Shown: positions 22,384-39,158 of the stretch, one piece after another
Numbering within the stretch: position 1 is the first letter of the stretch
Layout: each line of letters begins with the position of its first letter
Origin: Kingdonia uniflora
Lineage: Eukaryota; Streptophyta; Magnoliopsida; Ranunculales; Circaeasteraceae
NCBI GenBank assembly: GCA_014058105.1
Contig: JACGCM010002114.1
Span: 2,286,274 to 2,350,273 of the forward strand
Direction: 5' to 3'
Length of the DNA stretch: 64,000 nt
Position numbers and translations under genes: made by a program
Notes under the pieces: generated by a model
Told to the model about the DNA's origin: nothing
Databases searched by the model: none
What the model saw: the letters and a program-made list of their open reading frames with translations, nothing else

Positions 22384-23817
22384 ATGGGTTCACAAGGGAA
22401 CAAAGATGCACCAGTACTAGTGCCACCACATGTGGTGATCTTTCCCTTCATGGCACAAGGTCACATTCTCCCACTCCTAGACTTCTCAAAAGCAATCTCA
22501 AATAGGGGCATCAAGGTCACAATCATCACCACTCCATCAAATGCATCCTCAATCGTTTCTCATGTATCCAAACATACAAATATTTCTCTCAAACAAATCC
22601 CATTTCCATCATTGGAACATCTTGGTCTCCCTGAAGGATGTGAGAACACATCACAACTCCCTTCTTTTGATCTCCATTTCCCCTTTTGTATGGCTACAAA
22701 ACTTCTCCAACAACCTTTCCATGACTTCTTGCAAGAAATGTTAGAAAACAGGTCGCTCCCCACGTGTGTAATCTCCGATTTCTTCCTAGGGTTTACCCTA
22801 GAGACATGTCGCGTTTTTGGGGTGCCTCGGATCGTGTTCCATGGTATGGGTGTGTTAGCAATGGCTATTAGTAAGACTATTTGGACGCACGGGTCACGTC
22901 TCATTGCAGAATCGACAGAATCAGGATCGCTGCAGTTGCCAGGGTTGAAACTCCCTTTCGAGCTTACCAAGGGCGACATACCGGATACCCTAGATGTACC
23001 TAACCACGACAGCCCGATGGCTAAATATATAACGGAAATCAGTGATGCGGATGAGAATAGTTGGGGTGTCATCGTTAATAGCTTCGGGGCACTTGAGCGG
23101 CCCCATGTGGCACCGTTCGAGGCATTTTACAAAAATGGGGCCAAAGCATATTGCGTTGGCCCATTAATTTTGTACAACGAGATCAAACACGACACCGAGA
23201 TAGCCATCGACAAACACCAAAAATGGTTAAACGACCGTGCCATGTCCGGGTCGGTTTTATACGTGTCATTTGGCACGCAAGCCACCGTCTCCGACGCGCA
23301 ACTAAACGAAGTCGCTTACGGGTTGGAAACATCCGGGTGTTCATTTTTATGGGCTGCCCGGTCCAAAACATGGACCCTGCCAGAAGACCTTGAAAGGAGG
23401 GTAAACGACCGAGGACTAATAACGCGAGACTGGGTCCAACAACCGCAAATATTGTCCCACCGCGCGACCGGGGGGTTCCTAAGCCATTGCGGATGGAACT
23501 CAGTCCTAGAGAGTCTATGTGCCGGCGTACCTATACTGGCATGGCCGATGATCGCTGAGCAGTCGTTCAACGCTAAACTAGTCGTGGAGGGGCTCAGGGC
23601 AGGCGCGAGGGTTACGACGGGATCTACATTGGACCCCAATGTTTTTATTGGGAGGGAAGAAATTTGTAATAGTGTTAGAGAGTTGATGGGAGGAGAAAAA
23701 GGGAGGAGTGCAAAAGAGAGGGCTCATGCGTTGGAGAGAGAAGCTAGACGAGCAGTGCAGGAAGGTGGATCTTCTCATAAGAGCTTGGCTGAGTTAATTG
23801 ACAAACTATGTGGGTGA
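22384..23817 (+). CDS. Family 1 UDP-glycosyltransferase, UGT90A-like
   Basis: This intact, intronless gene encodes 477 residues, the normal length of plant UGTs. The enzyme transfers a sugar from a UDP-sugar to a small molecule (flavonoid, terpenoid or hormone) in the cytosol. The N-terminal acceptor domain starts HVVIFPFMAQGH, whose His27 is the expected catalytic base. Asp132 in CVISDFF fits its usual partner. The sugar-donor PSPG box runs from Trp350 (WVQQPQILSH) through HCGWNS and ESLCAGVP to AEQ at about 393. The stretches GLPEGCENT, VLYVSFGTQA and AWPMIAEQ resemble UGT90A (group C) most, from memory. Acceptor and sugar cannot be read from sequence. The ATG at 22384 is the first in frame after a plausible leader. 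Two MITEs lie upstream, the nearer ending 640 bp away. Confidence 0.93.
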   Translation: MGSQGNKDAPVLVPPHVVIFPFMAQGHILPLLDFSKAISNRGIKVTIITTPSNASSIVSHVSKHTNISLKQIPFPSLEHLGLPEGCENTSQLPSFDLHFPFCMATKLLQQPFHDFLQEMLENRSLPTCVISDFFLGFTLETCRVFGVPRIVFHGMGVLAMAISKTIWTHGSRLIAESTESGSLQLPGLKLPFELTKGDIPDTLDVPNHDSPMAKYITEISDADENSWGVIVNSFGALERPHVAPFEAFYKNGAKAYCVGPLILYNEIKHDTEIAIDKHQKWLNDRAMSGSVLYVSFGTQATVSDAQLNEVAYGLETSGCSFLWAARSKTWTLPEDLERRVNDRGLITRDWVQQPQILSHRATGGFLSHCGWNSVLESLCAGVPILAWPMIAEQSFNAKLVVEGLRAGARVTTGSTLDPNVFIGREEICNSVRELMGGEKGRSAKERAHALEREARRAVQEGGSSHKSLAELIDKLCG

Positions 23818-24427
23818 CGTAAGTAATAAGTTTTATTTTTATTTTTTAGGTTTTGGATTGAAGTGTTTAAAGAAATAGAGGTGTTGGTGTTGTTTTGTGA
23901 ATTATTTTATTTCAAAAAATGTGTCATTTGTCTGACCATTGTTTTGTATCTACCTCTAGTTTCAATTATAGATTCAATTATAGTTTCAATTATAGAGGCA
24001 TTTTTAGTTGAAATATGTATTTAAAATATGTCTCGAGAATCGAGATATATATATTATTTTTATTTTCTTTTCGAAGCGATATATTACACATTGCAACTAT
24101 GTTGCTATTAAGCTGTGGCTTAGTGGTTATGTGAACCTTCATCAAGGATAGTATTTAGGCTTTCTATCATTCAAGGATTATGGTTGCCTTCAGGCTTCAA
24201 ATATCGTTGAGGACTTGGTTATAGTAGTTGTTGTTGAGATATAGAGTCTCACATCGGACACATAGAGCCTTGCACTTTAAAATATTAGATCCTGAGGCTA
24301 CTCTCTTCTCATTGCCAAATTGGTTTTGAGATGGACCATCCAATTCTAATAGTTACGAATCTCCAAAATGGACCATCCAGTTCCAAATAGTGAGGATCTC
24401 CAAAACTGGTTTCTCTAGCTTTGCTTG
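23818..24427. other. UGT 3' flank with possible SINE
   Basis: The first part is AT-rich 3'-UTR-like DNA. Near 24113 the sequence GTGGCTTAGTGGTTATG resembles a pol III A box, and GGCTTCAAATATC near 24196 could be a decayed B box. This hints at a tRNA-derived SINE, without clear ends. Confidence 0.3.
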
Positions 24428-24598
24428 TTAGAACATCCACAACTGGGTGTTGGTTGAGTTGAGTTTGCCAACCCACACCCAAACTCACACCCAAACGTCT
24501 CCCAGCAGGCACTGTTTGAGTGTGAGTTCGATGAGCTGGCGTTACAGGAACTCAACTGAGTGTGGGGAGCTCACACTAATTTTTTTTTAAGTTTAGCA

Positions 24599-24669
24599 GT
24601 GTTTAGATCACCGAGCGGTGTTCTTTTTACAACGCAGTAAAAGGAACACCGCGCGGTGATCTAAACACC
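24599..24669. promoter_or_regulatory. Hairpin-forming palindromes upstream of trihelix gene (copy B)
   Basis: A long inverted repeat has arms starting GTGTTTAGATCACCG, each carrying the CACCGMGCGGTG core (24609-24620 and 24647-24658). It ends 100 bp before the trihelix ATG at 24769. Confidence 0.7.
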
Positions 24670-24768
24670 TCCAAACTCAATTATTTCTCTAGATCACTCC
24701 CTGTTTTCTTCGTCTCACCCAAAACCATGAAAGCCTAGTATAGAGGAGAACCTCTACGCTCTCCCCAA

Positions 24769-26325
24769 ATGGCGAACTCCGGCACTAGTGATAATAACTC
24801 TACACCGTCGACCCCTACCTCCCAAAACCCACCTTCGACACCATTCACTCAACACCCATCACACAATTTACTCCATACCTCTACCAAAACCCATCGCAAT
24901 TTCAACCTCAATTCCAATCACAGACCCCACCTCCGTTTACTATGTCGCAAGGGGATCCCAGTTATGGACAATATCAAAGTCCATTTACATTATCTCAGCC
25001 GCAACCTCAAGCGTTTAGCCCGTACTATTAACCTTGTACCCTCACTTAACCTCAAGATTTTTAACCGCCAAATTACTTTCAGAACTATCTATTCCATGGT
25101 TAATCTACTCAGCACAGTCAAAGTGACGCAAATGCGTCAATACCTGTTAAAGCGGCGGCTCCTCCGAAAGAAAAAAGAAAAGAGCACCTACAAAGCAAAG
25201 ACCAAGCGTGCACAGTCAAAGTGACGCAAATGCGTCAATACCTGTTAAAACGACGGCTCCCCCGAAAGAAAAAAGAAAAGAGCACCCACAAAGCAAAGAC
25301 CAAGCGTGCAAGTGTCAGAAGATGCTGAGTTTTTGGACAAGACAGATGATGTTGGAATGCATTGGACGGACGCAGACTTTACGTGTCTCGCAAGGGCGTG
25401 GGTAACAACTTCTGTCTAAACAAATGGCCGCACAAAGGGTTTTACTTTCTATCAAAAGGTCAATATTGCCTTTAACATAGACCCCGAGCGCCCCACACGA
25501 CGATCATGTGGGTCGACCAAATCTCGGTGGTATGCCCTTAATGCACAATGTGTGGCGTACAAGGGGATAGTTGCTCAATAACGATTTAGGAATAGCAGCA
25601 GAAAAACAGAAGAAGATCGGGTACGTTATAGTTTCCTTCAACTCAATTTCAATTATTTATCGCGGATATACACGTTATTTATTTGTATTGGGTAATTTTG
25701 TGAATTGTAGGAAAACGATGCACATAAAATCTATCGAGGCTTGAATGGCGGCAATGACTTCAAACACCGTGAAGCGTATAAAATTTTGGCTCGGGAACCG
25801 CGATGGGCCAACCTAAGGGATGATAGGTTGAACCATGCGGTGAATATACCAAGAAATGTGGCCAGGAGAACATCGAACTATTCTTCTCCGGGGAACTCGG
25901 TCGGATCAAACAATCTATCGAAGGACCCTGACGGCCCACCTACACCTCAATCCGCGGGCCCAAATTCTGACTTAGATGGTTCGTTGTATGAGGGTGGAAG
26001 CAGGCCCATCGGCCAAAAACTCTACATAAAGAACATTGCATCACAAAAGACAATGGAGGGTGTTATTGCATCTGGTAGCGGTATCCATGCTCTGCTGGAT
26101 GAACTACGGTTGAAGAAGATGCAAGCGAAAGAAGACAAGGAAAGAAGAAGAACAGAAGCAATACAACACTGGCAAGCCAAAATGGATTTGCAGCAAGCAA
26201 AGGAAGATCACAAAATCATGGAGAAAGACTTTAGTACTCTTTCTCGACATCAATTGCAATACTATCTACAAAGGCAAGCAGAGATAATGGAACGTCTGGC
26301 CAATGAGGGCGGACCAGGTACTTGA
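24769..26325 (+). pseudogene. Trihelix / NAM-associated protein (Harbinger ORF1), damaged, copy B
   Basis: Same protein as at 3900-5327. The ATG at 24769 opens MANSGTSDNNST. The trihelix block includes HWTDADFTCLARAWVTTS and RPTRRSCGSTKSRWYALNAQ. Exon 1 ends near 25620 (donor GATCGG|GTACG), and exon 2 begins after TTGTAG at 25711. It runs open to the stop at 26323-26325 through REPRWANLRDD, DPDGPPTPQSAG, RPIGQK and a long Lys/Glu/Gln-rich helix (MQAKEDKERRRTEAIQHWQA). Exon 1 is broken by frameshifts and stops. A 97-bp tandem duplication (25115-25211 and 25212-25307) repeats the basic KEKRKEH stretch. The intron ends and exon 2 are intact, unlike in copy A. Confidence 0.82.
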
Positions 26326-26589
26326 AGTGGTGATGAAATATAATTTAACTTTGCTATATATTTAAGTTTTATTTTCAAGAATGTAGTTTACCTTCCAATA
26401 ATGTAATCGTTTGAATAATGTACTTTGTTATTGAATAATGCAATCTTGTTTTCGAAATGTTTATTTTCGATAATATTGGGTTAAAACAAATACAAGATTA
26501 ATACAATATCAAAAACTTGTTTAATAAACTTGTACGACAAGAAGCATTAAATTACATGAATAACACTTAGATAACACAAAAATAGAGTA

Positions 26590-27918
26590 CTAGGTTTGAA
26601 GATTTCCCTTCACGACCCACAAATGCTCGATTAGATCATCATTTAGATAAAAGTGAAGTTCTCGACTTCGAATCCGGATATAAAAGATTCTATTGTTCCG
26701 CGTTAGCGTACAATATCGAACCGTTCGCCTTCGATAGTTGAAGGCTCGGCCGGATCGTAGTCTAAGTATGATGGGAATGCACATCGTTCCTCTTCGACGA
26801 TCATATTGTGCATTATCACGCACGCCTTCATGACATTGCTCAAAATCTGGGGGTCCCACAATTTCACCAGATTTTTTACGACATTGAACTAAAATTATAA
26901 AATTCCAAACGCCTGTTCTACGTCTTTTCGACAACTTTCTTGTTGTTGAGCAAAGAATTTTTGTTTCGCTGTAACCGGATTAGATATGGTTTGGACAAGT
27001 GTTCCCCATTTGAGGTATATGCCATTCGCTAGGTAATACCCCATATCATAAGCTTTCCCGGCAATTGTATAATTGCAAGGCGGGGCGATGCCATCGGCCA
27101 GGTCGGTGAAAAGATGTGATTGTTGCAGGACATTGATATCATTGTTAGACCCTGGTAACCCAAAAAAGGCATGCCAAATCCAAAGGTCGTATGAAGCTAC
27201 CGCTTCAAGAATCAGTGTCGCCTTAGGGTAATGACCAGTAAATTGACTGTGCCAAGCTTTGGGACAATTTTTCCATATCCAATGCATGCAATCAAGGCTT
27301 CCTAACATGCCGGGAAATCCCCGGGACTCTTCGATCGCTTTTAACTTTTCGATGTCGGCAGCGTTTGGTGCTCAAAGATATTTCTCGCCAAAAATTTGTA
27401 TAACCGCAACACAAAACCTTTTTCACACATAACAAGGTTGTGTTTTTTCCTATTCGGATATATTCGTCAAAAAGATCTACCGCAATACTGTAGCTTAGGA
27501 AACGTAGTGCTGCGACTACCTTTTGCTACGGTGATAACCCCATAGTACCAGTGGTGTTGGGTTTATGGACAAAATAATGATCATGTGCAATGACTGCATC
27601 AAATAGATGCATACACATGTCTCTACTCATAGGAAAACGTCGCCGAAATTCCCATGGCTCATATGTGCAATTCAGCTTGAAGTAGTCTCGTATAATGCTG
27701 TAATACCCCAATGGGTGATCTCGCTTCTTTCTCTTATCCTTACGGCCCATGACACTCCCGTGATAACTCGAAGTTGCATCCTCAACTACTATGTTTACTA
27801 CAGCTTGGTACAGAACGCAAACTGCCGCCGTACAATTATAGATAAGATCGTCATCGGAGGACGACGACGATAAACCTGAAGGATCGGGTATAGATGAATC
27901 GGATGATGAAGAAGACAT
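26590..27918 (-). pseudogene. PIF/Harbinger DDE transposase, nearly intact, copy B
   Basis: The ATG at 27918 opens MSSSSSDSSIPDPSG, followed by an N-terminal region with KRKKRDHPLGYYSIIRDYFK. A stop falls after MGLSP (about 27526). The catalytic part (27308-26895) is open and carries all three acids: Asp in MLGSLDCMHW, Asp in GSNNDINVL and Glu in SCRKDVEQAFG. It also has FTGHYPKATLILEAVASYDL and YDMGYYLANGIY, typical of the Plant_tran/HARBI1 family. A frameshift just after AFGIL separates the C-terminal part, which ends at 26590. It is likely inactive as it stands but close to a working enzyme. Confidence 0.9.
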
Positions 27919-28036
27919 TTGAGGCTGTAGAGTTGAGAGAAGGGTGTAATACCAGAAGGTAGATGTGTTTCCAATGGAAGAGAGGTGTAAAAATGTTAGA
28001 AATGTAAATGGGGAAGAAGTTGTGGGTGTTTTACCC

Positions 28037-28090
28037 TAGATTTGGCGGTGAAATGGACACCGCGCGGTGTTCATTTCATCGCCAACTCTA
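28037..28090. promoter_or_regulatory. 54-bp palindrome upstream of transposase (copy B)
   Basis: The sequence from TAGATTTGGCGGTGAAAT to its near-complement ATTTCATCGCCAACTCTA is centred on CACCGCGCGGTG and is almost perfectly self-complementary. It lies 119 bp upstream of the transposase ATG at 27918. Confidence 0.75.
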
Positions 28091-28472
28091 TATTTATATT
28101 CCTCAGTGTCAGTTTTGTTCGAATAGAATTAGGTTCTATTCGAATAAAACTGCTCAGTGCCAAATTGTGCAAAATTGTTGAATTTTATTCGAACACACAA
28201 ATAGTCTGTTCGATTAGATATTGAAAAAACTCTACCAAAAACCTAAAAACATCACCAAATAGTATGTAGAAATATAAAACACCCCAGTGCAAGTTTATTC
28301 GAACAGGCAAATAGTCAATTTCAACAAAAACTTTAGTCAATTTCAACATTAGATAATAATGGCTAATGAACATTAAAAACATCCAAAACGTCGTCTACAA
28401 ATATATCGTCTACTCAAAATCATCTGCACAGCTTCTACATCGTCTAAAAAAGCATAAAAACACCTATATTGT
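28091..28472. other. AT-rich spacer inside Harbinger copy B
   Basis: Shorter counterpart of 7123-7564. It includes ATTCGAATAGAA/TTCTATTCGAAT inverted repeats near 28116-28145. No gene. Confidence 0.5.
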
Positions 28473-30508
28473 ACGTCACGCCCCCTCCTCAGTTGTAGGT
28501 CCTGAACGGGACAAAGAAACTTTATAAATATTTTGATAAAATAAATATGACATTAAATTACTTACATGGGCATATAGCTGATGATCTATATTGTCAATTT
28601 GTCTGCAGGCAATAGCAAACTCTTCTTCCACCTCATGGATCCTCTGTGCGTCCCGGGCAGACTCTGCAAGGACGAGTCGCCGCATACCATGGGTTAGGTG
28701 CCACAACTCCTTTGCGCTCTAGGATGAAGACATGGGTGGCGGGTCCCTCAAGCGGGCGATAGGGAGCTTCTCACGCCGCCATGTCCACTCCATGTACCAC
28801 CCCACGTCTGGCCCCTTCGCCTCGCCAGGCAAACTGAAGTCCTGGGACAAGCTATGAACCGATGCTGACGTAACCACCACGGGTGTAATACCAGCTCTGA
28901 GTGCACTCGGTTCGAACATATCTAGATTCCCCATCCTCAGAGAATCTGTCAACATGTGGCCTACCTCTGAAATTTGTTCTGCCCAGTATGAGGCGTAAGT
29001 CTCTCGCACCTCCCCTACCACAAACTGCTCACAGTCAACGAACCCGGCCTGTCTCATCTCATGTAAAGCCGCTGGACTAATATGTGGCGACATACTAAGC
29101 GGATGATCCAAAGGAATACACACCTCGCCAGTCACCTGCCTCCAGCATCTATCCCCCAAGCAATATTTAAAGTTTCTATTGGTACTTGAAGTGGTATCCT
29201 TTTACGGGATAGGAGTTTTGCATTCAGTACGTCCTCTGTCTCAGACACTGCAGAATCAAACAAAGGTTCCCATGTGATCATCTCAACAGTGCGGTGATCA
29301 ATATGGTATCTGCCTATAATAAACAAATTGGCCGCCGGGTAATTTGTTTTCCTCTTATTCCCTCTCTCCCATGCTCTGAGGCGCGGAAAGGCCGGGTACT
29401 TTACCTCTTCCTTGACTATAGGGTGACCAACCCCACAATACTCGTAGAACCAATATTGTATTTTGGAATAACAGAAAAAATAATTAGAACCAATACTGCA
29501 TTTTGGAAGATATTTGATTTGTAAATGGAAAAAGTGTTAGTGTACCAGAAGAAGTTGCACAAATCCAGTTATGACACCCTTGGTCGTGACTGCGGTATCC
29601 AAACCATGGTACAGGGAAGCAAGAATAGCATAACCCTAGTCATATTGGGCAGCCGAGTCCAAATCATTCACGGCCGCGAGATATCCAAGCGGGACGGTGT
29701 CGTTGGCAGTTTGGAAGCACAAATGTCCCATCATGAAGAGGATAAAAGTACGAGCAATAATAATATCATCCTCTCTATCAGCTTCGACGGTCAAGTACGT
29801 CCTCAAATGTGCAATGCTGACGTTCCCACTCTTTATATGGCTAGAATCAATGTTGGGGAGCAATTGCTTCACATTGGATAAAATAGACCATGTGTCATCA
29901 TATGGTACCTGTGTCGGATATCGGCCGATGGACAATAATTTCAACATAGTAAAATCGAGGGGAGTGGCCCCTATCTCCGCACAAGGGAACAGAAACGTGT
30001 GTGCAGTCGGCCACCAACGCTCTGTAAGCGCCTGAATTAGCCGATTTTCCGAATTGCCCAAGCGTATATCTATAAACTGCCCAAAAATATTTACCACGGC
30101 GTCCCTTACAGCTAGAAGTGTGGCAATATCATTCCACACTTTGAACACCGTAGTGAATGTGCCGTGCACACGCATCGAATCCCGATTCTGTTCATTGAGG
30201 CATTTTGTCAAACACTTGATATATGGAAAAAAAAACAATTTCACAATTACTCTAAAACTTACCGTGAGTTTTTTTCCCGTGTAATAGATGTGACTGACTC
30301 CGTCTGGGAGTTGGGTAATACACCTCCGCGGGAAGTTATCTTCGGTTGGGTTTGGTATATCTTGGGGTTGAACATCTTCAAATTTCACCCGTTTTTTTTT
30401 CTTCCTTTCGGACCTCGAGCGAGTTACGGAACGCTCAGGATCTCTTGTTCTTCTAAACCCAGGCAGAGTACTGGGGTGTGGGTCTCCCTCTGGCATTTGC
30501 ATTTGCAT
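28473..30508 (-). pseudogene. Plant mobile domain (PMD) protein, damaged, copy B
   Basis: The ATG at 30508 opens MQMQMPEGDPHPS. Exon 1 ends at 30263 (CACG|GTAAGT), and exon 2 starts at 30214 after AAG. In exon 2 the PMD is well preserved: LIQALTERWWPTAHTFLFPC, then ATPLDFTMLKLLSIGRYPTQ, IKSGNVSIAHLRTYLTVEAD and FMMGHLCFQTAND. A stop replaces Trp in the YDWGSAIL motif at 29636-29638. The acceptor before YWFYEYCGVGHP is damaged (CAA for CAG). Downstream exons carry ERGNKRKTNYPAANLFIIGR, MSPHISPAALHEMRQAGFV and a C-terminal helix (RLVLAESARDAQRIHEVEEE) before a GTAAGT donor. The basic last exon is cut short compared with copy A. PMD proteins act in gene silencing and genome maintenance in plants. 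A role here in transposition is inference. Confidence 0.87.
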
Positions 30509-30620
30509 TTTTATTTTGTTGGAATTAAAGTTTTTTTTACCAAGGGATTTTTGAGAGAGAGGTAGATGTAAAAAACAAGAGAATAGTCGAATTCACTTGT
30601 GAGTTTTACTTACATATATT

Positions 30621-30651
30621 GCGGCGGTGTTTAGAACCCCGCGCGGTGTTT
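30621..30651. promoter_or_regulatory. CG-rich palindrome upstream of PMD gene (copy B)
   Basis: GCGGTGTTTAGAACCCCGCGCGGTGTT, the counterpart of 9752-9783, lies about 129 bp from the PMD ATG. The left half has CCC in place of CAC. Confidence 0.6.
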
Positions 30652-30775
30652 TAATCTTCTCTAACTTGAAAAAAAAAAAAAAAAATTCACTGGCTGTTGG
30701 GAGAGGTTGAGTTTGAGTTGTGGGTTTGGTGGGCCAGGGTGTCAGAACCCACACTCGCTGCTATAGATGCTCTTA

Positions 30776-31617
30776 GTAGTTATAATTGGAAATATGTGGT
30801 GTGTGTGTGTGGGGGTGGGGGGGGTAAATTATTATGTCACCTTAGACTTTTTATTATGGTTCACAGAAAGATTACAAAAGTTCATCATTTTCTTTCGAAA
30901 CGTTTCGCTTTCAACGGAAATAGCTTACAAAGTTGTAAATGCCTCACTCTCTGTGCATTACTGCAGGCAAGATAAAGTAAAACACAAAAATATGACTTAC
31001 GTTAAAACCTGTTTAAGCAGATAACAATTATTTTAAGATGGGCAGATAAGAAACATGGACCGTGCAAAATGAACTGAATCGGATGTGTATTACATGCTAT
31101 ATTTACAGAGTTACAGATATGATAAAGTTATTTCTAATGTTATGGAAGTTACAAAAATTTATAAAACTACTACGATTAATCTCAAAATCTTGACATTTTC
31201 CTGAGAGCTAATGGGAAATTATCCCATAATTTTGAAGTATCTGATGCTGCTGCTCTTAAATGGTCTCCAGTAGCAGGGAAGTCCACAAGGAAGCGGAGTT
31301 GGAAACAGTTAGGAGTTGTGCCTCCCTTGGAATGACCCATCACCGGCGCGAGCCACACAACAGAAAATATCCTGTAATGGGACTATGAACCTCGTGAAAT
31401 CCTTGCTTAAGAAAATAAAGAAAAAAAAGAAGAAGAAGAAAAATGAAAGAGTGAAAGAAAGCCTGTAAGGAGGTTCGAAACGCATCAACAACCGAGGTTT
31501 CAGCCATGACCTGTTACAACGAACTATAGTTAATTGTGGACTTCAGAAAATAAAAAATAAGAGACTACAATAGCCACGTAACTAGACTGTATAAAACTAA
31601 AGAAGTTTTGAGAAAAA
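30776..31617. other. 3' flank of CIP111
   Basis: No gene. It holds a GTGTGTGTGTGG/GGGGG tract near 30798-30830 and AAGAAGAAGAAG near 31427, and it probably includes the CIP111 3' UTR. Confidence 0.45.
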
Positions 31618-37799
<6,182 letters not shown>

Positions 37800-39158
37800 C
37801 TTAATTTGGGCCAAAATTGGAGTAAATTTTGGGGGAAATTAGGGATTTTGGGGTTTAAAGGTTAAAATTGAGAGAGGAGACGTGGCGGCGGGAAAGGACA
37901 TCTTCGTCCAAAATAAATAAATATGTGAGATATCATGATATTTAGACAATTTCCCGGCGAAATGTATGAGAGATATACAATTCTATGAGGGAAAAGAAAT
38001 GTATGAGTCGTACCTTGAGACGAGATAGATTGAGGTGATGAGAAAAACTACTAGTTTTCGACGTTAGAGTTCGAGTGATTAAGTTGTCTAAATATATAAT
38101 CACATACTACAATTACTCAAAATGTTGTATGGTTAGGTTTAGTGGGGTTTTTTTTCCACTTAAAAGTGATGAATGTCGATTGAGATGTTGATTGTTGAAT
38201 GAAAATCAGTAAAAAAGTTTTCGTTACTTATTGAAAACAAATGAATGGTGTAAAAAAGGAATAAGAAAGGATGTGTTAAATGAAAGTCAGGTGGTATATT
38301 TCTTTTCACTTTAAAGTGTTGAATGAAGCCACTAAGTACTCCATTTTCGAAGTGTTGAATGAAAAATGTTGAAAGTCAAAAGGTCAATCAACAAAAATAA
38401 AGAACACCAGATAACTAGTCATTCAACAGTCAGCGATTTTAAGGGTGTGTTCGATTTTAAAAATATTGGTGCTAATCTAGATCGGATTCGGATGTATTAC
38501 AGATTGGATAAGCTAACATCCAAATTCTAATCCGAAACTATTTCAGATCCTAATTTGACATCTATACCCGATCCAAAATTATAAAGGTCAATTCCAAATC
38601 CAAAAATTTCGAATTGGATCGGATTTTGGATTTTATCAGACCTACTGGAACTTGTTTGTGCCAAAGATATCATATTAAGTGTTGCACTAGAGATGAAAGA
38701 ATCATCCATGTTTGAGATCTGATACTTTGTTGATTCAATGGAGATGAAAAATTAGCAAGTTTTAACAGATTTGAGTGCTCCCCTCCCCTCTATTTAGGTT
38801 CTTTGGACTTCAATAGAATTTAGAACATAGTTGCTACAATGATAAATAGGTAGTAATAAGTGATAAGGAAGTAGATTCTTTGACAAGATATGAAAAAGAG
38901 CATGGGAGAGAATGTATTCGACATCTCAAGAAATACTAACATCACAACAAATATAGATTTTTCAGGCAATTAAAACCTGAAGTGGAAAAACAAATCACCG
39001 CCACCCTACTTTCATCTTTGTAATGCGTATCTCGAAATAGATATACAGACACAAAAGAAAGACCTTTGATTAGAACTTTAGTAGTCTCTTTCTTTCAAAT
39101 AAAATTGGCTAATGAAGAAGAAACATCTCTGAGAAATAATAACAGTACAGAGCAAACG
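37800..39158. other. Divergent CIP111/NAA40 intergenic region
   Basis: This 1.36 kb contains both promoters. Between about 38130 and 38430 units of GTGTTGAATGAA / AGTGTTGAATG type suggest a decayed hAT-like MITE related to the one at 40634-41240. I cannot point to a definite TATA box. Confidence 0.5.

Larger units (their letters stand above)
24431..30772. mobile_element. PIF/Harbinger DNA transposon, copy B, three genes
   Basis: Flanked by a TTA target duplication (24428-24430 and 30773-30775). The ends are GAACATCCACAACTGGG and, inward from the right, GAGCATCTATAGCAGCGAG. It is 6342 bp, with the same trihelix (+), transposase (-), PMD (-) order as copy A. This copy is better preserved. The transposase keeps all three catalytic acids, and the PMD gene keeps its core segment and most of its frame. 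Even so, each gene has at least one stop, shift or splice defect. Confidence 0.93.

Noticed and set aside
22560..23072. 170-codon open frame on the minus strand
   Set aside because: It lies opposite the intact UGT gene and has no domain; it is a shadow of a GC-balanced coding region.
24240..24265. GAGTCTCACATCGGACA as the end of a TRIM element
   Set aside because: The motif is common at plant TRIM ends, but no second terminal repeat was seen.
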